From assembly GCA_003141315.1 (NCBI GenBank), contig PLLP01000002.1:361283-425282 (forward strand): a DNA stretch of 64,000 bases, written 5' to 3'. This DNA comes from Phycisphaerales bacterium (lineage in GTDB: Bacteria; Planctomycetota; Phycisphaerae; Sedimentisphaerales; Anaerobacaceae). This document shows, one piece after another, positions 1 to 8,415 of the stretch; within the stretch, counting starts at the first letter, position 1, and every line of letters begins with the position of its first letter. The notes below the pieces were generated by a model. It was not told the DNA's origin. It ran no database searches and saw only the letters and a list, made by a program, of their open reading frames with translations. The translations under genes were made by a program, and so were the position numbers.

Positions 1-2
1 AA

Positions 3-449
3 GTCCCGATTCCGCGAAAGGCTGATGTCGAGAATCTCGCGGCGGTTTTGGGTGTTGCGGTAAGCCAGGTATCGCAGTGGCGGTCTTGTTACCGGTATGC
101 TCCCGGCTCGCCGCGCAAGGCAGGCCTGATTCGAAATCTTATCGTCGGCAGAGACGTACAGGATGCGATGGACATATTGAAATTTACCCGCAAGAGAGCG
201 GCTGCTATGGTGAATAAGGTTCTCAAAAGCGCAATTGCTGATGCAGAAGAGCAGCAGGCAAATGTGGACAATTTATATATAAGCGATGTCCGCATAGATG
301 ATGCCGGCATAAGGATGGGGACAAAGCGTTTTCGAGCCAAAGACAGGGGCAGAGCACATTCGATTTCGAAAAAGGCCTGCCATATTACCGTCATAATAAC
401 TGAAGAAGCTGCTGCGGTCAGGCAGGTTAAAGCTGCCGCAGCCGAATAA
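3..449 (+). CDS. rplV: 50S ribosomal protein L22 (5' end beyond window)
   Basis: L22 binds 23S rRNA and lines the peptide exit tunnel. The core runs from about base 126 (RYAPGSPRKAG, matching the family RYARISPRKAR) through the hairpin near GTKRFRAKDRGRA. The reading frame is open to the left edge, so the true start is outside the window; the TTG at 48 is probably internal. The residues before the core (ADVENLAAVLGVAVSQVSQW, bases 24-83) are not part of standard L22 and resemble a helix-turn-helix. rpsC follows 42 bases downstream. The identity is secure; the length and role of the extension are not. Confidence 0.93.
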   Translation, partial: VPIPRKADVENLAAVLGVAVSQVSQWRSCYRYAPGSPRKAGLIRNLIVGRDVQDAMDILKFTRKRAAAMVNKVLKSAIADAEEQQANVDNLYISDVRIDDAGIRMGTKRFRAKDRGRAHSISKKACHITVIITEEAAAVRQVKAAAAE

Positions 450-491
450 ATTTAGTGAAAAAAAGTTGAGTTTAAAAAGACAGAGTGTTTT

Positions 492-1334
492 ATGGGACAA
501 AAGGTATCACCAATAGGTTTTAGAACAGGAATAACCAGGGGCTGGATGAGCGTTTGGTACGCGCCGAAGGCCAGCTACGGTGATTTTCTAGTCGAGGACC
601 AGAAGATTCGCCGGTTTATTGACAAGAAATATAACCGCCAGATGCCGAAAGGGGCTGTCTCGCGGGTTGAAATAGTCAGGACACGCAACGAGGTTAAGGT
701 GATGTTGAACAGCGCAAGGCCAGGCATAATAATTGGCCCGAGGGGTGGCGAAGTCGAAAAACTCCGTGAGGAGCTTGAGGCCCTTACCGGACGAAAGGTT
801 ACGGTTAATGTTACGGAAATTAAGGAGCCGGACCTTGATGCGAACCTCGTGGCGGAGGCTATTGCCGAACAGTTGATTAAAAGGGCGGCATTCAAAAGAG
901 CGATGAAGCAGTATTGCGAGATGGTAATGAATGCCGGCGCAAAGGGAGTAAAGATTATGTGCAGCGGCCGTCTGGCGGGTGCGGAAATAGCCAGAAAAGA
1001 AATGATGAAGATGGGCAGCGTTCCCCTTCATACGCTCAAGGCCGACGTGGATTATTCGACAGCGACAGCCGTGACCACTTATGGCTGTATAGGTATAAAG
1101 GTTTGGATTCATAAAGGCGCCTTTGGAGAAATACTTGAGCCAAAGCCAAATCGCGGCATGAGGCGCAGCGGCGGCGGCGGTGGTGGCGGTGGTGGTGGCA
1201 GGCCGACAAGACGAGGCCCTTCACATGGTCATGGTCATAGAGCAGTTGAGGCACCGGCTGCACCGGCTCCGCAAACAGATAATGCTGCTAATGCAGCACC
1301 GGAACAAAATGAAGGCACTGCGGAGACTAAATAA
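492..1334 (+). CDS. rpsC: 30S ribosomal protein S3
   Basis: S3 sits at the mRNA entry site of the 30S subunit. It starts MGQKVSPIGFRTGITRGW, and the KH domain has the family motif RPGIIIGPRGGEVEKL around residues 75-90. The S3 C-terminal domain follows (SGRLAGAEIARKE). After about residue 225 comes a low-complexity tail with ten consecutive glycines, an SHGHGHR stretch and an Ala/Pro/Glu-rich end, giving 280 residues against the usual 210-240. The Gly codons are mixed GGC/GGT, so this is not a simple homopolymer error. It lies between rplV and rplP. Confidence 0.97.
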   Translation: MGQKVSPIGFRTGITRGWMSVWYAPKASYGDFLVEDQKIRRFIDKKYNRQMPKGAVSRVEIVRTRNEVKVMLNSARPGIIIGPRGGEVEKLREELEALTGRKVTVNVTEIKEPDLDANLVAEAIAEQLIKRAAFKRAMKQYCEMVMNAGAKGVKIMCSGRLAGAEIARKEMMKMGSVPLHTLKADVDYSTATAVTTYGCIGIKVWIHKGAFGEILEPKPNRGMRRSGGGGGGGGGGRPTRRGPSHGHGHRAVEAPAAPAPQTDNAANAAPEQNEGTAETK

Positions 1335-1381
1335 GTTTTAAATTTAAGATTTATAAAGCTTACAGGCAGGGATTTTAACTT

Positions 1382-1801
1382 ATGGCGATGATGCCGAAAA
1401 GAGTGAAGTATCGTAAAAGCCAGCGCGGCAAAATGAAAGGCAACGCTTCGAGAGGCAATTTCGTTACTTTCGGAGATTTCGGTCTGCAGGCCCTCGAAAT
1501 GAGCTGGGTGACGGCAAAGAATATAGAAGCCGGCAGAGTCGCGGCAACGCACCATCTGCATCGTGAGGGCAGGGTTTTCGTGCGGATATTCCCGTACAAG
1601 CCTGTGAGCAAAAAGCCTCTCGAAACCAGGATGGGCAAAGGCAAAGGCGAACCGGAAATCTGGGTCGCCAGGGTCAGGCCGGGCCAGATCTGTTTCGAGG
1701 TCGGAGGCGTCTCCGAGGAAATGGCAAAGCAGGCACTGTCGAGGGTTGCACATAAGATGCCGATTCGGTGCAGGTTTATAAAACGCAGACATGCGATTTA
1801 A
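1382..1801 (+). CDS. rplP: 50S ribosomal protein L16
   Basis: L16 organises the A-site region of the large subunit. The 139-residue protein starts [20 protein letters not shown], as expected for the family, and is of normal length. It has the conserved [19 protein letters not shown] segment near residues 82-100. The rpsC-rplP-rpmC order is canonical. Upstream bases 1362-1375 (acaggcagggattt) give a weak ribosome-binding site. Nothing unusual is seen. Confidence 0.97.
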   Translation: MAMMPKRVKYRKSQRGKMKGNASRGNFVTFGDFGLQALEMSWVTAKNIEAGRVAATHHLHREGRVFVRIFPYKPVSKKPLETRMGKGKGEPEIWVARVRPGQICFEVGGVSEEMAKQALSRVAHKMPIRCRFIKRRHAI

Positions 1802-1842
1802 TTTGTAAAACTTTTTGATGCTGAAGGAAAGGTTTGTTTCCA

Positions 1843-2034
1843 ATGAAGGCTGAGCAGTACAGGGAAATGGGTGCAGAAGAGCTTGTCGATAAGTGCGACG
1901 AGCTGAAGAAAAAATTATTCGAGATGCGCTCACAGTCTGTCACGGAAACGCTTGAAAATTCCAAGAGCATACGTGATACGAGGCGCGAAATCGCCAGGAT
2001 ATTGACGGTGATACACCAGAAAGAGAATAAGTAG
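1843..2034 (+). CDS. rpmC: 50S ribosomal protein L29
   Basis: This is a small helical protein (63 residues) at the tunnel exit that helps dock SRP and trigger factor. It starts MKAEQYREMGAEELVDKC, typical of L29. I chose ATG 1843 over the in-frame TTG at 1834 because GGAAAGG at 1826-1832 is well spaced for 1843. Its TAG stop overlaps the GTG start of rpsQ by one base, so the two are likely translationally coupled. Confidence 0.95.
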   Translation: MKAEQYREMGAEELVDKCDELKKKLFEMRSQSVTETLENSKSIRDTRREIARILTVIHQKENK

Positions 2035-2312
2035 TGGAAGAAAGTACGCCAAAACAGCAGGAAAAGAGCGGACAAAAGGACGCTGTCGTAGTAGGAAAAA
2101 CGGGCGACAAAAGCATTAAGGTTGCCATAGATTATACGTTAAAGCATCCGAAATATGGAAAGTATATGCGACGCCGGACTATTCTCAGTGTTCATGACCA
2201 GGCTAACACGGCGACGGTTGGTGATGTAATCGAGATAGCACAATGCAAGCCTTACAGCAAAACCAAGAGATGGCGTCTTGTTAAGGTCGTGAAAAAAGTG
2301 GTTGCCAAATAA
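2034..2312 (+). CDS. rpsQ: 30S ribosomal protein S17
   Basis: This primary 16S rRNA-binding protein has an OB fold (92 residues). The motif VVGKTGDKSIKVAIDYTLKH is followed by HPKYGKYMRRRT, and VGDVIEIAQCKPYSKTKRW near the end is the family hallmark. It starts with GTG inside the rpmC stop (TAGTG). A short Lys/Gln-rich N-terminal segment of about 15 residues precedes the core. Confidence 0.96.
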   Translation: MEESTPKQQEKSGQKDAVVVGKTGDKSIKVAIDYTLKHPKYGKYMRRRTILSVHDQANTATVGDVIEIAQCKPYSKTKRWRLVKVVKKVVAK

Positions 2313-2343
2313 TGGCGGCAGAAATTAAGAAGGGATTACTGAA

Positions 2344-2730
2344 GTGATTCAAACACGAACAATGGTGGATATCTCCGATAACTCAGGAGTGAGAATAGCG
2401 CAGTGTATAAGGGTGCTCGGCAAGAACACAAGCCGGCGACGAAACACCAGGTCCAAGGCGGGTATAGGCGATGTCATTTGTGTGGCGATTAAAAAATGGC
2501 TGCCGACCTGTCAGCTGAATAACAAGAAAGTTCATCGCTGCGTAGTAATCAGGACCAAGCATCCCGTAAGGAGGCCTGACGGCAGCTATGTAAGATTCGA
2601 CAGCAATGCGGCGGTTATGATAGACGGTGAAGGCAATCCCGTTGGCACCAGGATTTTCGGAGCGGTCGCGAGAGAACTGCGTGAGAAAAATTTTATGAAG
2701 ATTATTTCGCTGGCAAGCGAAGTGGTTTAG
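2344..2730 (+). CDS. rplN: 50S ribosomal protein L14
   Basis: L14 is a 23S rRNA-binding protein at the subunit interface. It begins MIQTRTMVDISDNSGVRIAQ and ends ARELREKNFMKIISLASEVV, both family signatures. It starts with GTG. At 128 residues it is a few longer than the usual 122, because of a short insertion around ICVAIKKWLPTCQLNNKKVH where the family normally reads VKEAIP. Confidence 0.96.
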   Translation: MIQTRTMVDISDNSGVRIAQCIRVLGKNTSRRRNTRSKAGIGDVICVAIKKWLPTCQLNNKKVHRCVVIRTKHPVRRPDGSYVRFDSNAAVMIDGEGNPVGTRIFGAVARELREKNFMKIISLASEVV

Positions 2731-2748
2731 AGGCTGGTTACAGATAAA

Positions 2749-3087
2749 ATGGCGCGAAACATAAAGAAAAACGATACAGTGCAGATTATTACCGGCGATG
2801 ACAAGGGTATGACGGGAACAGTTCTGCGGGTAATTCCGAAGAAGGGCAAAGTCGTAGTGCAGGGGCTTAACGTGGCGTTAAAGCATGTAAGGCCGTCGAG
2901 GAAAAATCCGCAGGGAGGCCGCGTCAAGGTTGAGCAGCCGATGAATATAAGCAATGTCCTGCCGGTAAATCCGAAAAGCTCGAAAGGAACAAGGGTGCAT
3001 TTCAAAACCGAACCGGACGGCTCGAAGAAAAGGTTTGCTGCCGATGGTACGGAGCTTGGTGTTGTTGTTAAGAAAAAAGAATCATAA
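2749..3087 (+). CDS. rplX: 50S ribosomal protein L24
   Basis: L24 is an assembly initiator with an N-terminal KOW motif (KKNDTVQIITGDDKGMTGTVLRV, about residues 5-28). The central HVRPSRKNPQGG stretch matches the family. The protein is 112 residues, with a basic C-terminus ending KKKES. It begins 18 bases after the rplN stop and is followed by rplE, the canonical spc order. Confidence 0.96.
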   Translation: MARNIKKNDTVQIITGDDKGMTGTVLRVIPKKGKVVVQGLNVALKHVRPSRKNPQGGRVKVEQPMNISNVLPVNPKSSKGTRVHFKTEPDGSKKRFAADGTELGVVVKKKES

Positions 3088-3120
3088 GACTTATACGAGG
3101 TTTTTTGCGTAAAGACAAAA

Positions 3121-3672
3121 ATGGCAAGGTTAAAAGATTTATATAAATCGAAGGTTGTGCCGCAGCTGATAAAGGAATTCGGATACAGCAGTGCGATGGC
3201 AGTGCCGAAGATTGAGAAAATTGTTATCTCAATGGGAGTAGGCAAGGCGGCGGCGGATAAAAAATTCCTGGAACTCGCCAAGGCCGACCTGACGTTGATA
3301 GCGGGGCAGATGCCTATGGTCTGCAAGGCCAAAAAAAGCATCTCCAACTTCAAGGTTCGCGAAGGTCAGGAGACAGGCCTGAAGGTGACTATTCGCAAAA
3401 GCCGGATGTACGAATTTATGGACAGGCTCATCAGTCTGGCGATTCCGCGAGTGAGAGACTTCAGGGGTCTCGACCCAACCGGCTTTGACGGCAGGGGCAA
3501 TTACTCGATGGGATTATCAGAACAGACAGTTTTCCCTGAGATAGACACCGCCAAGGTTGAGTTTCAGCAGGGTATGAATATTACGTTTGTGACGACGGCT
3601 TCTACCGATGCAGAGGCCAGGCGAATGCTGGTTTTGTTCGGGATGCCGTTCAAAACTCCGCAGGAAAAATAA
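3121..3672 (+). CDS. rplE: 50S ribosomal protein L5
   Basis: L5 binds 5S rRNA and contacts the P-site tRNA. It starts [16 protein letters not shown] and has [21 protein letters not shown], the conserved [17 protein letters not shown] segment and the terminal [14 protein letters not shown] motif. Its 183 residues are the normal length. The gene opens right at the rplX-proximal spacer and is followed by a zinc-type S14. Confidence 0.97.
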   Translation: MARLKDLYKSKVVPQLIKEFGYSSAMAVPKIEKIVISMGVGKAAADKKFLELAKADLTLIAGQMPMVCKAKKSISNFKVREGQETGLKVTIRKSRMYEFMDRLISLAIPRVRDFRGLDPTGFDGRGNYSMGLSEQTVFPEIDTAKVEFQQGMNITFVTTASTDAEARRMLVLFGMPFKTPQEK

Positions 3673-3695
3673 CAGTATTTTTGCAGGATAAATGG

Positions 3696-3881
3696 ATGTC
3701 GACAAAGGCGCTGGAAAATAAGGCAAGAAAAAAACCCAAATTCAGGGTGAGGCATTATACCAGGTGCGAGCTGTGCGGCAGGAGCAGGGCGGTTTATCGT
3801 AAATTCAAGATTTGCAGAATCTGCTTTAGGAAACTCGCCAATGAGGGCAAGCTTCCAGGTGTGCAGAAGGCCAGCTGGTAA
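3696..3881 (+). CDS. rpsN: 30S ribosomal protein S14, zinc-binding short form
   Basis: This is the 61-residue zinc-ribbon form of S14 (type Z). It has two CxxC pairs, CELC and CRIC, with the core [22 protein letters not shown] chose ATG 3696 over the in-frame TTG at 3681; AGGATA at 3685-3690 gives suitable spacing, and the family length agrees. No second S14 gene is present in the window. Confidence 0.95.
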   Translation: MSTKALENKARKKPKFRVRHYTRCELCGRSRAVYRKFKICRICFRKLANEGKLPGVQKASW

Positions 3882-3924
3882 TTTAGTCTCAATTGTAGAG
3901 GCTTACAGACAGAAGGAAAGGTTT

Positions 3925-4326
3925 ATGAGTTTTTTTAATGACCCGATTGCTGATATGTTGACGAGGATTCGCAACGGTCTGCGTATCAGAAGCAGCACCG
4001 TTAACGTGAAGGCCTCAAAGGTTTGCCAGGGCCTGGCGGATGTCCTGAAGAGCGAAGGATACATAGTCGATTACGACAGGATTGATGACGGAAAACAGGG
4101 GATGTTGAGAATCACCCTGAAGTATGATGAAAATGGTGACCCTGTTGTGGAATCGATAAAGAGGATAAGCAAGCTCGGCAAAAGGGTTTATTCGCCGGTG
4201 GAAAAGCTTCCGGTTGTGTTGAATGGAATGGGAATTTCCATCGTATCGACCAGCAAGGGAGTAATGAGTGACAGGCAATGCCGCAAGGCTAATATCGGCG
4301 GCGAGATACTTTGTACGGTATATTAA
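3925..4326 (+). CDS. rpsH: 30S ribosomal protein S8
   Basis: S8 binds the central domain of 16S rRNA. Translation from ATG 3925 gives the classical MSFFNDPIADMLTRIRNGLR start, preceded by AAGGAAAGG at 3912-3920. The open frame extends back into rpsN, but that upstream part is not S8-like. The end reads GVMSDRQCRKANIGGEILCTVY, matching the family GxxSxxxARxxxxGGExLCxVW, with Cys replacing the usual Ala and Tyr replacing the last Trp. The protein is 133 residues. Confidence 0.96.
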   Translation: MSFFNDPIADMLTRIRNGLRIRSSTVNVKASKVCQGLADVLKSEGYIVDYDRIDDGKQGMLRITLKYDENGDPVVESIKRISKLGKRVYSPVEKLPVVLNGMGISIVSTSKGVMSDRQCRKANIGGEILCTVY

Positions 4327-4327
4327 T

Positions 4328-4906
4328 ATGAGCAGAATTGGAAAAAGACCAGTAGAAATACCGGCGGCTGTCAAGGCAGAATTGAACGGTCGGATTATTA
4401 AGATAAAAGGACCGCTCGGCGAGCTTTCGCTGGATTGCCATCCGAAGGTTAAAGTAAAGATTGACGGCTCGAAGGTTATTGTCGAGAACGAGAACCGCTC
4501 CGACAAGTTTGCCTGCCAGCTTCACGGAACCACCCGTGCGTTGATTGCCAATATGGTCAAGGGCGTCACCGATGGCTACCAGAAGCGATTGCAGATTTTT
4601 GGAACAGGTTTCAACCTGAAAGTGGCGGGAAACAAGCTTTTGCTGCAGGTTGGTTTCTGCAATCCGGCTGAGGTTGAGATTCCGAAGGAAATAAAGATAA
4701 ATATTGAAGCGGCTGCAACCAAAGGCGACGATACGCCTGCCGTTTTTACGGTTTCCGGGCTTGACAAGGCTCTTGTGGGGCAGTTTGCCTCTATGGTTCG
4801 CGCTGTCAATCCGCCGGAACCTTATAAAGGTAAGGGCATTCGATACGCTGACGAGCTTGTGAAGAGAAAAGTCGGCAAGTCCTTTACTTCAGGCTCGGCT
4901 ACGTAG
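4328..4906 (+). CDS. rplF: 50S ribosomal protein L6
   Basis: L6 has two alpha-beta repeats and sits near the GTPase-associated centre. ATG 4328, one base after the rpsH stop, gives MSRIGKRPVEIPAAVKAELN. The C-terminal motif NPPEPYKGKGIRYADELVKRKVGK is diagnostic. The protein is 192 residues, slightly longer than the usual 177-180. The tight spacing to rpsH suggests coupled translation. Confidence 0.97.
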   Translation: MSRIGKRPVEIPAAVKAELNGRIIKIKGPLGELSLDCHPKVKVKIDGSKVIVENENRSDKFACQLHGTTRALIANMVKGVTDGYQKRLQIFGTGFNLKVAGNKLLLQVGFCNPAEVEIPKEIKINIEAAATKGDDTPAVFTVSGLDKALVGQFASMVRAVNPPEPYKGKGIRYADELVKRKVGKSFTSGSAT

Positions 4907-4960
4907 GCCTTTGCTTAATTGCAGCTTTTTTGCCCTTTTGTGGGCTTGTGGGAATGGTTA

Positions 4961-5332
4961 ATGAAAAAAAGTGATAGAATAGAAAAAGCGACAATCAGAC
5001 GCAAACATCATGTTCGCAGGAATGTGGTCGGCACATCCGACAGACCAAGGTTGTCGGTGTTCCGGTCTAACAGGCATATTTATGTTCAGATTATTGACGA
5101 CGTGGCGGGCCTGACTCTCGCATCGGCAAGCACTCGTAGCAAGGCCGTTGCTGGTCAGCTTCATCAGAAGACCGGCAACAAGAAGGCGGCAGAGGCTATC
5201 GGTGAGGCCATTGCCAAGCAGGCAACAGGCGTCGGAATTAAATGCGTCTGTTTTGACCGCAACAGGTACAAGTTTCACGGCAGGGTAAAAGCCCTCGCTG
5301 ATGCCGCGAGAAAAGCGGGTTTGGTTTTTTAG
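4961..5332 (+). CDS. rplR: 50S ribosomal protein L18
   Basis: L18 carries 5S rRNA to the large subunit. I chose ATG 4961 ([20 protein letters not shown]), because the 14 residues encoded upstream are hydrophobic and not L18-like. The conserved parts [20 protein letters not shown] and the end [24 protein letters not shown] are clear. The protein is 123 residues. A possible ribosome-binding site is weak (tgtgggaatgg at 4946-4956). Confidence 0.96.
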   Translation: MKKSDRIEKATIRRKHHVRRNVVGTSDRPRLSVFRSNRHIYVQIIDDVAGLTLASASTRSKAVAGQLHQKTGNKKAAEAIGEAIAKQATGVGIKCVCFDRNRYKFHGRVKALADAARKAGLVF

Positions 5333-5352
5333 GCAATTGACGGAGATATAAA

Positions 5353-5871
5353 TTGGCTGAGCAGGCAGTAAAATTTATTGAACAGCAGGAACGTCCTTTT
5401 GAAGATACTACGGTAAAGATATACCGCAGTTCGAAGGTCGTAAAGGGCGGACGGAATTTTAGTTTCGAGGCCCTTGTTGTCGTAGGCGACCGCAACGGTA
5501 CCGTTGGTATCGGCTATGCGAAGGCAAACGAAGTGCCTAATTCAGTGGAAAAAGGCATTAAGGATGCCAAGAAATCATTGCATAAGATTCCGCTTGACGG
5601 CCGCACGGTTCCGCACCAGGTTGTTGGTAAATTTGGTTCAACAAGGATTATTATTTTGCCGGCCAGTCCCGGCACGGGCGTTATTGCGGGTTCCAGTGCA
5701 AGAGCGGTGCTCGAATATGCAGGCGTGATGGATGTTCTTACGAAGGTTTATGGAAGTACGTCGGCGAAGAATGTTGTAAAGGCCACGATGAACGGTCTGA
5801 TGAAATTGCGCAACAAGGATACGGTTGCAGCCAGGCGTGGTGTTGAAATTGATGTGGTAAAAAGGTGGTGA
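5353..5871 (+). CDS. rpsE: 30S ribosomal protein S5
   Basis: S5 is a decoding-accuracy and mRNA-helicase-region protein. The N-terminal dsRNA-binding domain reads GGRNFSFEALVVVGDRNGTVGIGYAKANEVPNSVEKG, and the C-terminal domain has IILPASPGTGVIAGSSARAVLE. It starts with TTG at 5353, with GGAG at 5342-5345 upstream. The protein is 172 residues. rplO follows six bases later with no rpmD (L30) gene between, unlike many bacteria. Confidence 0.96.
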   Translation: MAEQAVKFIEQQERPFEDTTVKIYRSSKVVKGGRNFSFEALVVVGDRNGTVGIGYAKANEVPNSVEKGIKDAKKSLHKIPLDGRTVPHQVVGKFGSTRIIILPASPGTGVIAGSSARAVLEYAGVMDVLTKVYGSTSAKNVVKATMNGLMKLRNKDTVAARRGVEIDVVKRW

Positions 5872-5877
5872 TGTAGG

Positions 5878-6321
5878 ATGTCTATTTCACAGATTATGGC
5901 CATTGCGGGCAAATATAAGGCGAGGAAACGGATAGGCAGAGGCCGCGGTTCCGGACAAGGCAAGACCAGTGGCAAGGGACATAAGGGGCAGAACAGCCGC
6001 AGCGGCGCACCTACGCTTGTAATGAGAGAAGGCGGACAGATGCCCCTGTTTCGCAGAATCCCTAAACGCGGGTTTAATAATTATAATTTTGCCATACGTT
6101 ATATGGTTGTCAACGTCGAACAGCTGGAATGCTTTAATGACGGCGCCGTTGTCGGTATCGAGCAGCTTATCGATGCCGGCATTATTAATAATGCGAACCA
6201 GAAGGTTAAGATTCTGGGAGACGGCGAACTTACCAAGAGTCTTAAGGTGGAAGCGCACAGGTTCAGCAAAAACGCAGAGCAGAAGATTGTTGCTTGCGGC
6301 GGAGCTGTGAAGGTACTGTGA
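5878..6321 (+). CDS. rplO: 50S ribosomal protein L15
   Basis: L15 is a late-assembly 23S rRNA protein. It has the Gly/Arg-rich N-terminal extension KRIGRGRGSGQGKTSGKGHKG followed by GGQMPLFRRIPKRGFNN, both diagnostic. The 147-residue length is normal. The start ATG lies six bases after the rpsE stop, and the AGG in ATGTAGGATG is very close to it. secY follows after 39 bases. Confidence 0.97.
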   Translation: MSISQIMAIAGKYKARKRIGRGRGSGQGKTSGKGHKGQNSRSGAPTLVMREGGQMPLFRRIPKRGFNNYNFAIRYMVVNVEQLECFNDGAVVGIEQLIDAGIINNANQKVKILGDGELTKSLKVEAHRFSKNAEQKIVACGGAVKVL

Positions 6322-6360
6322 AGCCAGTATATATAATATTAGGAAACCGAAAAGAGTAAT

Positions 6361-7719
6361 ATGCTTCGAACTGTTGTCAACATATTTAAAATACCGGATT
6401 TACGCAGCAAGCTTTTATTTACGATTTCAATGCTCGTGATATTCAGGATTGGTTCGCACATACCTGTTCCAGGTTTTAAATATCAGGAGCTAAGTTACGC
6501 AGCCGGCACTGAAGGGGCACTGGGCAGGGCTGTCGAGTATATGCAGATGCTTACGGGCGGTATGCTCGGCAGATGTACTTTGTTCGGCCTCGGCATTATG
6601 CCTTATATTACCGCTTCGATTATTTTAATGCTGCTGGCGGAGGTCTGGCCGGTATTGAAAAAGCTCAGGCAGGAAGGGCAGGCCGGCTACAAGAAGATTA
6701 ATGAATATACCCGTTATCTTACAGTGGTTGTATGCGTCATACAGGCGATGTTTTATATGAAATTTTTCTACTCGACCGGCTACACTTACACTGGTATGTG
6801 GACGCAGGCCCTGCTGATGGGTATTGTCGGGATGACCGCAGGAACGGTTTTCCTGATGTGGATTGGCGAGCAGATTGATGAATATGGCATCGGCAACGGC
6901 ATCAGTCTTATTATTATGGCAGGCATCATTGCGAGGTTGCCCTGGGCGATTCAGGACCTGGCAAAACTCGTTAAATTTAATGTCGGCGGTTCCGAAGCAG
7001 GCGCTATCGGGCCGGGAAAACTTTTAGTACTGATGTGCTCTTTTGTGTCCATAGTTGCGGGCGTTATCCTCATAACGCAGGCACAGCGGCGCATCCCGAT
7101 ACAACAGGCAAAACAGGTAAGGGGGATGAAGATGTACGGCGGACAGAGGCATTACCTGCCGCTTCGGGTTAATCACGGCGGCGTGATGCCTATTATCTTC
7201 GCTTCCAGCTTTATGATGTTTGTGCCGGTGCTTGCAGGTTATATGAGGAGCGCATTTGAAAGAGGCGGACAGGTCGGGTTCTTTACGAATTTGGCGCAGC
7301 TGCTGCAGTATGACGGTTACGTTTATTGTGTTCTTTATATGATGTTGATAGTTCTGTTCGCGTATTTCTGGGTTTCCGTTCAGTTCCAGCCCAAAGATAT
7401 GGCGAAAAATCTTCAGGATTCAGGCAGTTTCATACCGGGACTTCGGCCCGGCAGGCGAACTGCCGAGTATCTCGAAACGGTAATGGGAAAGGTCACTTTT
7501 TATGGCGGCTCTTTCCTGGCAATAATTGCCGTTGTGCCTGATGTGGTGACAAATTCGCTCGGCATACCGTCCCGTATAACCAACTTTTTGGGCGGCACGG
7601 GACTTTTGATTGTTGTGAGCGTCTCGCTCGATTTGGTTCAGAGAATAGAAGCAAATCTTCTGATGCGAAGTTACGAAGGGTTCAGTTCTTCCGGCAGGAT
7701 TAAAGGGGCGTATGCATGA
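6361..7719 (+). CDS. secY: Protein translocase channel subunit SecY
   Basis: SecY is the central pore of the Sec translocon, with about ten membrane segments. Family landmarks include RIGSHIPVPGF, the GIMPYITASIILMLL segment (TM2), the GIGNGISLIIMAGI segment, QAQRRIPIQQAKQ in a cytoplasmic loop, and PGLRPGRRTAEYLE near the C-terminal cytosolic loop that contacts SecA and ribosomes. Its 452 residues fit the family. Its stop overlaps the adk start (ATGA), a common arrangement. Confidence 0.97.
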   Translation: MLRTVVNIFKIPDLRSKLLFTISMLVIFRIGSHIPVPGFKYQELSYAAGTEGALGRAVEYMQMLTGGMLGRCTLFGLGIMPYITASIILMLLAEVWPVLKKLRQEGQAGYKKINEYTRYLTVVVCVIQAMFYMKFFYSTGYTYTGMWTQALLMGIVGMTAGTVFLMWIGEQIDEYGIGNGISLIIMAGIIARLPWAIQDLAKLVKFNVGGSEAGAIGPGKLLVLMCSFVSIVAGVILITQAQRRIPIQQAKQVRGMKMYGGQRHYLPLRVNHGGVMPIIFASSFMMFVPVLAGYMRSAFERGGQVGFFTNLAQLLQYDGYVYCVLYMMLIVLFAYFWVSVQFQPKDMAKNLQDSGSFIPGLRPGRRTAEYLETVMGKVTFYGGSFLAIIAVVPDVVTNSLGIPSRITNFLGGTGLLIVVSVSLDLVQRIEANLLMRSYEGFSSSGRIKGAYA

Positions 7720-8384
7720 GGATAGTTTTATTGGGCGCTCCGGGAGCAGGAAAAGGAACTCATTGTAAAAAAATTGTCGAGCGTTTTGGACTGCAGCACC
7801 TTTCCAGCGGCGATATACTGCGGCAGGAAAGGACAAAAGGAACCGAGCTCGGCAAAAAGGCGCAGAGTTTTATGGATTCAGGCGGTCTTGTGCCTGACCA
7901 GATAGTAGTTGATATGATGGTGTCGGCTATAAAGCAGGCATCAACGAAGGGTTTTGTGCTGGATGGTTTCCCGAGAACGGTCAATCAGGCGCGTCAGCTT
8001 GATGAGTCGCTCACGAAGGCAGGCCGGCAGATTGATGTGATTTTGAATTTAATTGTTGATGACGGTATGGTGGTGGCAAGGATAACAGGGCGAAGAAGCT
8101 GCCCGAAGTGTGGCGCGGTGTATCATATTGCGAATATGAAGCCCAAAAAGGACGGCATCTGTGATAAGTGCGGCAGCAATCTTGTCCAGAGACCTGACGA
8201 TACCGAGAAAGTGGTCGAAAACAGGCTTAAGAATTATTACGACCAGACGGCTCCTGTAGTTGATTATTATAAGGCAAACAACACGGTTTATGATGTTGAT
8301 GCCAACGGGAAGCCTGAAGATATTGCCGCTGAAATGTTTAATATGCTGGAAGGTTTGCCCGCAGAACAAAAGAGACGGTCTTAA
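7716..8384 (+). CDS. adk: Adenylate kinase, zinc-LID form
   Basis: The enzyme converts ATP plus AMP to two ADP. The P-loop is GAPGAGKGTHCKKI at residues 7-20. The AMP-binding SSGDILR and DGFPRTVNQARQLD motifs follow. The LID holds four cysteines (CPKC and CDKC), indicating a structural zinc site as in many Gram-positive and planctomycete enzymes. The protein is 222 residues. It overlaps secY by four bases and precedes map, the classic secY-adk-map-infA order. Confidence 0.97.
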   Translation: MRIVLLGAPGAGKGTHCKKIVERFGLQHLSSGDILRQERTKGTELGKKAQSFMDSGGLVPDQIVVDMMVSAIKQASTKGFVLDGFPRTVNQARQLDESLTKAGRQIDVILNLIVDDGMVVARITGRRSCPKCGAVYHIANMKPKKDGICDKCGSNLVQRPDDTEKVVENRLKNYYDQTAPVVDYYKANNTVYDVDANGKPEDIAAEMFNMLEGLPAEQKRRS

Positions 8385-8415
8385 TTCGTCTTTATATATA
8401 AGAGATGTAAAATAA

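Noticed and set aside
588..1112. 174-residue minus-strand ORF opposite rpsC
   Set aside because: It is antisense to a clear ribosomal gene and has no recognisable motif.
1165..1205. Run of GGC/GGT in rpsC as a sequencing artefact
   Set aside because: The codons are mixed and the frame continues to a normal stop, so it looks real.
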